Source: a virus
Virus record (IMG/VR): IMGVR_UViG_3300025133_000711
Span: 1 to 21,117 of that record
Length of the DNA: 21,117 nucleotides
Direction: 5' to 3' (one strand)
Shown here in pieces: positions 7,398 to 13,368 of the stretch; position 1 is the stretch's first letter, and each line of letters starts with the position of its first letter. The notes below the pieces were generated by a model. It was given only the letters and a program-made list of their open reading frames with translations. It made no database searches and was not told where the DNA came from. The position numbers and the translations under genes are program-made.

Positions 7398-7758
7398 CTA
7401 CATGTCTTTCGAGGTTTCTGATTCGCTGGTCTTGGAGGTTGTCCCTGTCGTTTTGCTTCCTGTGGTCTTGCGCGGCATCTTCAGTCGTATAGCGATACTG
7501 GGTCTTTTCAAGCATGAAGTTGTTAAGTCTTGATAACTCATCCCCGTGCTGAGCCGCAATGTCAATAGCGATCTTGCTCTGGTCGAGGGCAACATTTGAT
7601 TGGTCGATGCAAGATGATAATGCCTTTTCCTCCAGTTGTGGGGTGATGAGAGAAAAGCCACCGCCCCCCAAACCAGCAGCAGAAACGATAAGAGTAATAA
7701 GAAGTGTGGGAGATATAATAATATGGTTCCCAAGTTCATCCGACTTTGCCTCTGTCAT
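7384..7758 (-). CDS. Membrane-anchored coiled-coil protein
   Basis: This 124-residue protein has a polar start (MTEAKSDELGNH) and one hydrophobic segment at about 13-40 (IIISPTLLITLIVSAAGLGGGGFSLI). A long, charged, mostly helical C-terminal domain follows, with 'RYTTEDAAQDHRKQNDRDNLQDQRIRNLERHVD'. The layout resembles small inner-membrane proteins next to portal genes, and also the general form of an i-spanin, but there is no lysis neighbour to support that. Its ATG lies 8 nt after the portal stop. A second, nested reading frame in the same strand is discussed under findings. Function unknown. Confidence 0.65.
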   Translation of the reverse strand: MTEAKSDELGNHIIISPTLLITLIVSAAGLGGGGFSLITPQLEEKALSSCIDQSNVALDQSKIAIDIAAQHGDELSRLNNFMLEKTQYRYTTEDAAQDHRKQNDRDNLQDQRIRNLERHVDGSR

Positions 7759-7766
7759 ACATCAAT

Positions 7767-9866
7767 TCAACCTATAGGTAGTTGGGGTAGTTGGGGTTGC
7801 TGGGGTTGCTGAGGTTGCTGAGGTTGCTGAGGTTGCTGAGGTTGCGGGGGTTGCGGGGGTTGCTGTCGTCTGAACTGGAGGTCCTCTGCCTTCATATTCA
7901 AGTCCTTCTCTTTCAAGCGAGTCTCAGCTATCTTAAGCCTGCGAGTGAACTCCTGATCTTCAGCGGCTCCTGGTTGCAGGTTCTTGGTGATAGCGTCAAT
8001 CTTCTTGATTTCAATCTCCTTAGGCAACATCTCAGTCTCTTGGGCGTACTTAGCGGCCCTAGAGTTGCTTTCGTTGGCCTGAGCACCCACGGCCTCTACC
8101 TGAGCCTTCTGTAGGCCCATGGATATCTCGTGGGCTTCCTTCTCTCTCTGCTGTGCCTCAGGATTGGGCTCACCGGCCTTCTTAAGGGTAGCTACCAGCT
8201 CCTCGCGGTTATTAATGTTCATATTGTCCACGATTGACTCAATCAGGGCAGGGTACAGAGGGGACTCAGGTGACATGGTTTGTAACAATTGTACCAGCTG
8301 AGTTACTTCGTACTCTCGTGCCATGATGCCCAAAGAGCTACTAGCGATAAACTTGTAGTCCTTCACTGGGTAGTGATCTGGGTCAAACTGCATGTACCTC
8401 CACGCAGCCTTCTCTATATAGGGTAGCCAGAATCCCTCTTGGAAGTTCAACAGGGTTCTTTTTTGACGTTTGATGATGGCACCAAGGGACATAGAGATAC
8501 CAGCTGCCGTGGCTTCTCCGTTCACGGTTCCCGGCAGGCCGCTTGCGTCCACGGCCCCCGTAGACTGTTGCACCATCTTTTGTAGTTCACCTGCTTGGGC
8601 AAATGTGATGTCACTTACATTACCAAAATTAAATGGCTGAAGGACTTCGGAGGGTTTACCATTGGTCAACAGCATCTTTCCTGGGCGCACTTCTGGTTTG
8701 TGGCCCCTAGGGATGCGTGTGGCGTCCATAGCCAGCATTGGGTGAATCGTGAGGGCCAAGGCATCAATACGTGCCCTAATCTCAGCGTCAAGGGCTTTCT
8801 GACTGTTGTAGCCCTTCTCACAGATACCACGGCCCCAGAATAATCCCGGTACTATGTCCCACTGGAAGGCCACTACTGATCTGTCCTGCATCATGAAGGG
8901 GTTAGACTCAGCCTTTAAGAGGACACCTTCGTTGCCTATGATGACCACAGCCTCCACCAAATCGTCATCATCATCCTCTGGTGCATCACTAGGGATCACA
9001 ATATCACTGTCATCTACGGCATCTGGGTCAACATCTGTGGACGTACCTTGTTGTGCCAATTTGAGTAGCTTTTGAGGGACTAACCCGAAGTACTTGAGTA
9101 ACCTTACCTTCCCTTCATCTGCGTTTACGTTGAGTTCACTATCGGGTTCAATGTCTTGGTCACTGGGGGCTGACCCCACGTACCCCTCACGATATACGCC
9201 TGATTTCTGTAGTGATGTTACAAAATGTGCGGGGACAAACTCATCAATGGCACAACCATGGGCCGATTCAATGGTAGTAGCCACAGGGTCAATAAGGAAG
9301 TTCTTTGGTTGGATGGGCCTCAGGGTGACTATGGTTCTGTCTGTGACGTTCACACCCACAGCTTTCATCTGTCCGTCCATGATGGGTTCGGACGCTGGGG
9401 CCATCTCCTTGATTTCCTCTAGGACAATCTCAGCTATACCTGTACCATACACAGCTGCATTGATAAGGACTTCACCGGCATTCTTTCGTATCTTGTGTTT
9501 ACGGAAGTCCTCGTCCAGCTGATTACGTAACTGTTGCATATCTAGGTCATCTGGGTCCATAACATCGTCCCTGATGTCAAACAACTTACCTTGGGCAAAT
9601 GTAGCTTCCTCAATCTCAGCCACACTGGATTCCACGGCCTGTTGTAATGCAGGGGTGACGATGCGTGACCTTTCTGAGTCACGTGTTTTGTCTTGACTGG
9701 ACCACTGACCCCTCCAGAGGCGATTGTACTCGTCCCACTTGGTGTGGAAGTTTGACTCAGTGAAGTCGGCCCACCCTTGGGTCTTTGAGAGGACATAACC
9801 AACCAAAGATTGCTCTGATTGGTAAAGAGGGTCCCTAACGGGATCAACATTGTCAACAATAGGCAT
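7767..9866 (-). CDS. Portal protein
   Basis: This 699-residue protein follows the large terminase gene and starts at ATG with AAGGAAC upstream. The N-terminal part ('FTESNFHTKWDEYNRLWRGQWS ... RSRIVTPALQQAVESSVAEIEEATF') and 'GEVLINAAVYGTGIAEIVLEE' are typical of large portals of short-tailed phages. The centre carries 'VVAFQWDIVPGLFWGRGICEKGYNSQKALDAEIRARIDAL' and 'GAVDASGLPGTVNGEATAAGISMSLGAIIKRQKRTLLNFQEGFW'. The C-terminus has a long helix (about 590-665) resembling the barrel, then a Pro/Gln repeat. It would form the dodecameric DNA channel at one capsid vertex and bind terminase. Assignment is strong by order and sequence. Confidence 0.9.
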   Translation of the reverse strand: MPIVDNVDPVRDPLYQSEQSLVGYVLSKTQGWADFTESNFHTKWDEYNRLWRGQWSSQDKTRDSERSRIVTPALQQAVESSVAEIEEATFAQGKLFDIRDDVMDPDDLDMQQLRNQLDEDFRKHKIRKNAGEVLINAAVYGTGIAEIVLEEIKEMAPASEPIMDGQMKAVGVNVTDRTIVTLRPIQPKNFLIDPVATTIESAHGCAIDEFVPAHFVTSLQKSGVYREGYVGSAPSDQDIEPDSELNVNADEGKVRLLKYFGLVPQKLLKLAQQGTSTDVDPDAVDDSDIVIPSDAPEDDDDDLVEAVVIIGNEGVLLKAESNPFMMQDRSVVAFQWDIVPGLFWGRGICEKGYNSQKALDAEIRARIDALALTIHPMLAMDATRIPRGHKPEVRPGKMLLTNGKPSEVLQPFNFGNVSDITFAQAGELQKMVQQSTGAVDASGLPGTVNGEATAAGISMSLGAIIKRQKRTLLNFQEGFWLPYIEKAAWRYMQFDPDHYPVKDYKFIASSSLGIMAREYEVTQLVQLLQTMSPESPLYPALIESIVDNMNINNREELVATLKKAGEPNPEAQQREKEAHEISMGLQKAQVEAVGAQANESNSRAAKYAQETEMLPKEIEIKKIDAITKNLQPGAAEDQEFTRRLKIAETRLKEKDLNMKAEDLQFRRQQPPQPPQPQQPQQPQQPQQPQQPQLPQLPIG
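7780..7863 (-). repeat. 9-bp minisatellite encoding the Pro/Gln tail of the portal
   Basis: About nine imperfect copies of a 9-bp unit, GGTTGCTGA on the plus strand, encode PQQ-type triplets on the minus strand. They produce the last roughly 30 residues of the portal (PPQPPQPQQ...LPQLPIG). Central copies are identical. Such units change copy number by slippage. Confidence 0.85.
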
Positions 9867-9884
9867 AATGTTCCTTTATGTGGG

Positions 9885-11150
9885 CTAATAGCCCGTTAAT
9901 ATGTCAATGGGTTCCCATTCTTCTATTTCGTCAAATGCGCTGGGATACGCAAATTCCGCTAGTTGATCTATGTAACTTAGGGAGTCAATGAGGTCATCGT
10001 GGGTCAATTTAGAGGGGAATTGAAATAATTGGTCCATGAACGTAGCATTCCAATCGCCCACCTCTAGGGTAATCCTCTTGTTCTCCATACGGCCCTGTAG
10101 GGCCCAGACTATACGGTCTGTCTTCTTTTGGTTACCGTGGGACAGGAGGTCAACCCTAAAGTACCTTGCTTTCTGCCTCATGAGGTCCGTGAGCGGTGAC
10201 ATGATGGCCTGTTGGGCGATACCCTTCTCTATACCTACGGATATTGGCTTGTACTCAGCCACAGCATCAAAGATTCTACGAGCAGTTTCTTTAAGGTCCC
10301 ATCGCCCATGTATGATGGTCTTTACGTACCAGCCCACTTGGGTCACGTTGACGACTGAAATAGCTGTCTCATCTAATCTTGATTTATTAGAGGTAGTGCC
10401 TGTTTGAGCAAAACCAGCGGGGTCCACGGTGATGTACCAGTCCCCCTCGAATTTACGGTTCTCATCGGGTTCCTCGAACTTTAACCATTCCTCTTTAAAC
10501 AACATGGAGTCTTTGGCCTCAAAAGCTGCCATGAACTCCTGTCTGAATGCAAAGGCGGACATTGACCCCTTGGCCCTGTCGATCTCACTTGCCTTCAGGG
10601 TGGGGTTGTCATAGGATGTCAGGTGCCAGGATTTCCAGTAAGGATCGCTGCCCAAAGAGGCAAATTGGTACAGTTCCCAGAAGTGATTCCTACCCTTGGG
10701 TGTCCCAATGAACAGGGCTCCACCTTCGAGGTCTGTGAGGGCCGGTAGTAAGATTTCCTCCCATACCTCAGGTTTCATAGTGCCGTACTCATCCAACACC
10801 ACGTACTGTAGGGAGACACCACGCATGGTATCTGGCCTATCGGAGCCCTTTAGGGATATGGTGGCTCCGTTTACCAAAGTAATCTGTAGATTGTTGATAT
10901 GGGCTGTTTTAATGACACCCCTACCGAGTTCAATCAACATAGACCACATAACGTCCCTAGCCTGCCCTTGGGTCTCAGCCACATAGAATATATGGGAGAA
11001 TTGAGACTTGCACGATAAGGCCTCTACGAGGAGCTTGTAGGCTGCATAGCGGGTTTTTCCGCAGCGTCTGCCAGCTGCGATTACTTTAAAGCGGGTAGGG
11101 TCCTCCCAGACATCCTGCTGCCATGGTAAGAGGGATATGTTAAGTTCCAC
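9885..11150 (-). CDS. terL: Terminase large subunit (packaging ATPase-nuclease)
   Basis: I choose GTG at 11150-11148, preceded by AGGGGG at 6 nt, giving 421 residues. An upstream TTG at 11186 would add 12 residues. The ATPase domain shows an adenine-binding WQQDVW, Walker A AAGRRCGKT (about 25-33), Walker B YVVLDEYG (D120, E121) and coupling motif FIGTPKG. The nuclease domain has ITVDPAG, VGIEKG and HDDLIDSLSYI, which supply the acidic metal ligands of the RNase H fold. All motifs are intact. The enzyme cuts concatemers and pumps DNA through the portal encoded next. It overlaps the small-subunit gene by 11 nt. Confidence 0.92.
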   Translation of the reverse strand: MELNISLLPWQQDVWEDPTRFKVIAAGRRCGKTRYAAYKLLVEALSCKSQFSHIFYVAETQGQARDVMWSMLIELGRGVIKTAHINNLQITLVNGATISLKGSDRPDTMRGVSLQYVVLDEYGTMKPEVWEEILLPALTDLEGGALFIGTPKGRNHFWELYQFASLGSDPYWKSWHLTSYDNPTLKASEIDRAKGSMSAFAFRQEFMAAFEAKDSMLFKEEWLKFEEPDENRKFEGDWYITVDPAGFAQTGTTSNKSRLDETAISVVNVTQVGWYVKTIIHGRWDLKETARRIFDAVAEYKPISVGIEKGIAQQAIMSPLTDLMRQKARYFRVDLLSHGNQKKTDRIVWALQGRMENKRITLEVGDWNATFMDQLFQFPSKLTHDDLIDSLSYIDQLAEFAYPSAFDEIEEWEPIDILTGY

Positions 11151-11541
11151 TAGGGTCCCCCTCGAAACTGCTAGGGACCACCTCAAAAGAGGCGTCTATG
11201 GGGTTATCATCTTTTTTATCACTTTCAATATCAACTTTGGTCCCTACCCCAGATATGTTGACCTGAATGGCGGACCTACCTAAAGACCCAGCATCCTTCT
11301 CGAACCCACTTACAGGGGCTATACGGTCCATGACCAGTTTCCAAGCTGCTGCTTGGTTTTTATGGTTGTCATCCAAGGCGGCACTAAAGATAGACTCTAA
11401 GACCTTAGAGGACTTAGGTGAATTGAGCATCCTTGCTCTATATTCTTTCATAATCCCAGCTTCGCCCTTAGGACGACCCACGGGGTTTTTGTCTACTTTC
11501 TTAGGTGGTCTCCCTCTAGGGTTCCCTGTTGGCTTAGTCAT
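11140..11541 (-). CDS. Probable terminase small subunit
   Basis: This 133-residue protein is the first gene of the left arm and overlaps the large terminase gene. ATG is preceded by AGGAGA. The N-terminus is Pro/Arg/Lys-rich with two AT-hook-like GRP cores (NPRGRPPKK at 7-15 and GRPKG at 22-26). The middle is helical: 'MLNSPKSSKVLESIFSAALDDNHKNQAAAWKLVMDRIAPVSGFEK'. This resembles small terminases in which a DNA-binding arm precedes a helical oligomerisation core. The C-terminus is acidic and low-complexity. The call rests on position, size and these segments; a generic DNA-binding packaging accessory is the main alternative. Confidence 0.68.
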   Translation of the reverse strand: MTKPTGNPRGRPPKKVDKNPVGRPKGEAGIMKEYRARMLNSPKSSKVLESIFSAALDDNHKNQAAAWKLVMDRIAPVSGFEKDAGSLGRSAIQVNISGVGTKVDIESDKKDDNPIDASFEVVPSSFEGDPSGT

Positions 11542-11687
11542 AGGTTCTCCTGAATGGGCCTACTTGAGTTTACTCTTGGGTACTCTCTTTTGAAGTGCTC
11601 TTAAGTGTTTAAAAAGAAGTGGTAAGAGATATCTCAATTGTATCACTAGAGACCCCCTTCAAACTAAAGAGCATGTAACTTAAGTAT

Positions 11688-11716
11688 AGTATAACACACT
11701 TTTCCCAAAGTGTCTA
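11688..11716 (-). promoter_or_regulatory. Left-arm sigma-70-like promoter upstream of the terminase genes
   Basis: On the minus strand TAGACA (11716-11711), a 17-bp spacer and TATACT (11693-11688) with an extended -10 TG are present. An A/T-rich stretch lies just upstream of the -35, as in UP elements. The spacer TTTGGGAAAAGTGTGT closely matches that of the promoter at 6947-6975. The predicted leader to the small terminase ATG is about 140 nt. Confidence 0.8.
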
Positions 11717-11900
11717 CTTTATTTTACATTATGGCCACATATGATACAAAATAAATAATAAAGTTACCTGTGGTATAACTATTTGAACCACTCAAGGGTT
11801 CCCTATTTACCCCCTTTTACCCTATTTAACTCAAGTGGCCTTATAACCACTAGTTATGGGCCCCCTAGAGCACTATTCGAGGAGGGAATATCACTAGTTT

Positions 11901-11960
11901 TAACTTCGGTTAACTTCGTTCATCTTCCGTTAACTTCGTTCATCTTCGGGTAACTTCGGA
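11901..11960. repeat. Six tandem 10-bp repeats (iteron-like)
   Basis: Six consecutive decamers fit the consensus YAWCTTCSKN: TAACTTCGGT, TAACTTCGTT, CATCTTCCGT, TAACTTCGTT, CATCTTCGGG and TAACTTCGGA. There is no gap between them, so each copy faces the same side of the helix. Such phased arrays are typical binding sites for replication initiators or co-operative regulators. Confidence 0.85.
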
Positions 11961-11980
11961 TTTCACCTAAATTGTGCGGA

Positions 11981-11993
11981 AGTGGTTACCACT
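11981..11993. promoter_or_regulatory. 13-bp palindrome next to an A7 tract
   Basis: AGTGGT and ACCACT flank one T in a perfect palindrome. It is followed at once by seven A residues, then the C-rich block. It may be a protein-binding site; the short centre argues against an RNA hairpin. Confidence 0.4.
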
Positions 11994-12000
11994 AAAAAAA

Positions 12001-12027
12001 CCCCAAGCCCCAGGCCCCCCCGGCCCC
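12001..12027 (-). other. G-quadruplex motif
   Basis: The minus strand has four G runs of 4, 7, 4 and 4 separated by loops of 2, 3 and 3 nt (plus-strand C runs at 12001-12004, 12008-12011, 12015-12021 and 12024-12027). This exceeds the usual G3+N1-7 rule and predicts a stable quadruplex on the strand that templates rightward early transcripts. Confidence 0.8.
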
Positions 12028-12033
12028 TCCTGG

Positions 12034-12115
12034 GTTCCAAAGTGGAACTCACCCTGCCCCTTGCGTGGCCCTGAGTCAGTTCCAAAAGGGAACCGAGTCA
12101 GTTCCAAAAGGGAAC
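12034..12115. repeat. Three GTTCC-N5-GGAAC dyads at helical spacing
   Basis: Dyads lie at 12034-12048 (spacer AAAGT), 12079-12093 and 12101-12115 (spacer AAAAG). Centre-to-centre distances are 45 and 22 bp, close to four and two helical turns. The last two form an exact 21-bp direct repeat beginning GAGTCA (12073-12093 and 12095-12115). They look like operators for a dimeric protein that binds co-operatively. Confidence 0.8.
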
Positions 12116-12123
12116 GCAAGTGG

Positions 12124-12232
12124 AGGGGGTACCACACCGGCACCACCTATGTCAATTCATGTGGTGAATAGTGGATATTCATGCGGTGAATGGTTCAGAG
12201 GTAGACAAGGGGGGACACATGTGGTACCCCCT
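12124..12232. repeat. 13-bp inverted repeat enclosing the ATTCA dyads
   Basis: AGGGGGTACCACA (12124-12136) recurs in perfect inversion as TGTGGTACCCCCT (12220-12232) with 83 bp between. Each arm contains the palindrome GGTACC. The pair encloses the two ATTCA dyads, with its centre at about 12178. Confidence 0.75.
12155..12191. repeat. Two ATTCA-N5-TGAAT dyads with 22-bp pitch
   Basis: ATTCATGTGGTGAAT (12155-12169) and ATTCATGCGGTGAAT (12177-12191) differ at one central base. Arm length, spacer length and 22-bp pitch are the same as in the GTTCC pair, although the arm sequence is different. Confidence 0.78.
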
Positions 12233-12273
12233 AGGGACTACTGGGGCCACACCTTAGGGACTACTGGGGCCAC
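12232..12273. repeat. Exact 19-bp direct repeat with 23-bp pitch
   Basis: TAGGGACTACTGGGGCCAC occurs at 12232-12250 and 12255-12273 with a 4-nt gap. It lies between the dyad clusters and the early promoter. It does not contain a dyad of the type seen in the neighbouring pairs. Confidence 0.8.
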
Positions 12274-12302
12274 GCCCGATAGCACAGATAACATGAGAAT
12301 AC

Positions 12303-12320
12303 AATGGTAATAATACCATT
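12303..12320. promoter_or_regulatory. Operator-like dyad just upstream of the early promoter
   Basis: AATGGTA and TACCATT flank ATAA. The dyad ends 7 bp before the -35 hexamer of the rightward promoter, a position suited to an activator or a repressor. Confidence 0.55.
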
Positions 12321-12327
12321 AAAACAT

Positions 12328-12357
12328 TAGACACTTTGTTTGACCTGTGAGTATAAT
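12328..12357 (+). promoter_or_regulatory. Rightward early sigma-70-like promoter
   Basis: TAGACA (12328-12333), an 18-bp spacer and a perfect TATAAT (12352-12357) are present. TAGACACTTTG is shared with the leftward promoter at 11716, and ACCTGTG before the -10 is shared with the rightward promoters at 16852 and 18415. It should start the early operon about 52 nt before the first ATG. Confidence 0.82.
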
Positions 12358-12366
12358 GCCCTCACA

Positions 12367-12382
12367 CCACGAAACAGCGTGG
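12367..12382 (+). promoter_or_regulatory. Short hairpin at the 5' end of the early transcript
   Basis: CCACG and CGTGG form a 5-bp stem with loop AAACAG, beginning within a few nucleotides of the predicted transcription start. A role in mRNA stability is possible; the stem is short. Confidence 0.35.
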
Positions 12383-12416
12383 CCACAGAGACCACAACAA
12401 ACAAAGGGTTATTAAC

Positions 12417-12647
12417 ATGGACACAGTAACAAGAGAGTTTAGCTACAAGGGTAAGGACAAGCGGTACCATCTAGCTACAGGTATCGATAGTGATGGTAAA
12501 GCTTACCTGTATCAAGAGTCTAGCAATAGGGACGGTGGGGACCATAGAGCACACCGCCACGAGTACTACCCACTACTATTATGGACTGCTAACAAGGATT
12601 TCGAGAGCCTTGTACAAGCAATCATAAACAATGAAATTGGAGCGTAA
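12417..12647 (+). CDS. Early protein of unknown function, first gene of the right arm
   Basis: This 76-residue protein has AAGGG upstream of its ATG and is the first gene after the early promoter. It contains 'YHLATGIDSDGKAYLYQESSNRDGGDHRAHRHEYYPLLLW', a His/Asp/Arg-rich stretch, and ends in a short helix. No family is recognised. First early genes of lytic phages often encode host-takeover or anti-defence factors, so that is a possible role by position alone. Confidence 0.7.
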   Translation: MDTVTREFSYKGKDKRYHLATGIDSDGKAYLYQESSNRDGGDHRAHRHEYYPLLLWTANKDFESLVQAIINNEIGA

Positions 12648-12650
12648 CTT

Positions 12651-12896
12651 ATGACTATCAAGACCCATACCACCATACAGACACAGGACCACACTACCGG
12701 AGAGTATAGCTCCGAGTTTCTAGGGGCTTTCACAGATGGTACTAGGGACCTATGTGCTATTAGTATCCATGATGTACTAGGCATAACACAGAGGTCTAAA
12801 ACCCTCGATAACGGCACCGTAGTGGTTACGGTCCAAATTGAGACCACTGGCGGCACACTAGATGTGTCGTGCTTTCACACCAACGATGTACAATAG
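12651..12896 (+). CDS. Early protein of unknown function
   Basis: This 81-residue protein starts 3 nt after the previous gene with GGAG upstream. The sequence is Thr-rich and predicted beta ('TIQTQDHTTGEYSSEFLGAF', 'GTVVVTVQIETTGGTLDVSCF'). No motif or membrane segment is seen. It is co-transcribed with its neighbours. Function unknown. Confidence 0.65.
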   Translation: MTIKTHTTIQTQDHTTGEYSSEFLGAFTDGTRDLCAISIHDVLGITQRSKTLDNGTVVVTVQIETTGGTLDVSCFHTNDVQ

Positions 12897-12908
12897 GGAG
12901 TAAACGAA

Positions 12909-13070
12909 ATGTTAACACCGGCTGAATATGCACAATATGTAGTAGATATGGGTTTTACACTGGCTGATTTTATTAACCAGTCTAATATCTGGAATACGTC
13001 AGATGAATATAGGGCGGCGACTATTTTAGAGCTTAAGGCCCTAGAGTCTGCCGCTAAGGGAGAGCAATAA
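12909..13070 (+). CDS. Short acidic early protein
   Basis: The frame from ATG 12909 encodes 53 residues, from MLTPAEYAQYVVDMGFTLADF to the end KALESAAKGEQ. GGAG lies 8 nt upstream of ATG. It is helical and acidic, without cysteines or a membrane segment. The tight fit between its neighbours (12 nt before, 1 nt after) supports a real gene. No family recognised. Confidence 0.65.
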   Translation: MLTPAEYAQYVVDMGFTLADFINQSNIWNTSDEYRAATILELKALESAAKGEQ

Positions 13071-13071
13071 C

Positions 13072-13353
13072 ATGACTACCATTACAATAGGGACCACAAC
13101 AAAGGGTCACCGCGTATGGCTACAGGGTACAGCTAACAAGGGCTGGCCTGTAGGGGCACGGTATCACACTACCTATGGCACAGAGGCCATAGAGTTACAG
13201 CTGGCCCCAGAGGGTAAGCGTAAGGTGGCCGCAGCTAAAGGCGGCATCATAGACCTAGTGGGCCGTAAGGTCTCACAATGGGCACAGGGCCACACTAGTG
13301 CGCTTGTGGTCCACGACAGGGCACGTGGTCGCATAGTTATTACACGTACATAA
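13072..13353 (+). CDS. Basic early protein of unknown function
   Basis: This 93-residue protein has GGGAG before ATG and starts 1 nt after the previous gene. Charge is strongly positive. The beta-rich text 'TTITIGTTTKGHRVWLQG ... ARYHTTYGTEAIELQL' is followed by 'GKRKVAAAKGGIIDLVGRKVSQWAQG' and 'ALVVHDRARGRIVITR'. It could bind nucleic acid, but no family is recognised. Confidence 0.68.
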   Translation: MTTITIGTTTKGHRVWLQGTANKGWPVGARYHTTYGTEAIELQLAPEGKRKVAAAKGGIIDLVGRKVSQWAQGHTSALVVHDRARGRIVITRT

Positions 13354-13368
13354 CAGGGGCACAGAGTA

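Larger units (their letters stand above)
11542..12416. other. Gene-free divergent control region, candidate replication origin
   Basis: No convincing gene lies in these 875 bases. The region separates two divergent operons and carries an outward promoter at each end. Between them are, left to right, an A/T-rich stretch (11717-11775), C/T-rich repeats near 11800-11830, six 10-bp tandem units, a 13-bp palindrome, a C-rich/G-rich block, three GTTCC dyads, two ATTCA dyads enclosed by a 13-bp inverted repeat, a 19-bp direct repeat and an 18-bp dyad. This density of repeats is typical of phage origins and lytic-switch regions. The origin assignment is an inference. Confidence 0.6.

Noticed and set aside
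9094-9522. Plus-strand 142-codon frame opposite the portal gene
   Set aside because: Antisense shadow of a strongly supported gene; Ser/Thr-rich product without ribosome site or promoter.
12001-12034. Minus-strand terminator from CCCAGG/CCTGGG plus T7
   Set aside because: The T run is 8 nt from the stem, and the G-quadruplex reading explains the sequence better.
11974-12171. Plus-strand frame of 65 codons in the C-rich block
   Set aside because: Composition (Pro, Gly, Lys) reflects the C tracts and A7 run; no ribosome site.
12065-12310. Plus-strand frame of 81 codons across the central repeats
   Set aside because: It runs through direct repeats and dyads, lies upstream of the early promoter, and its low-complexity Gly/Thr/Pro product follows from the repeats.
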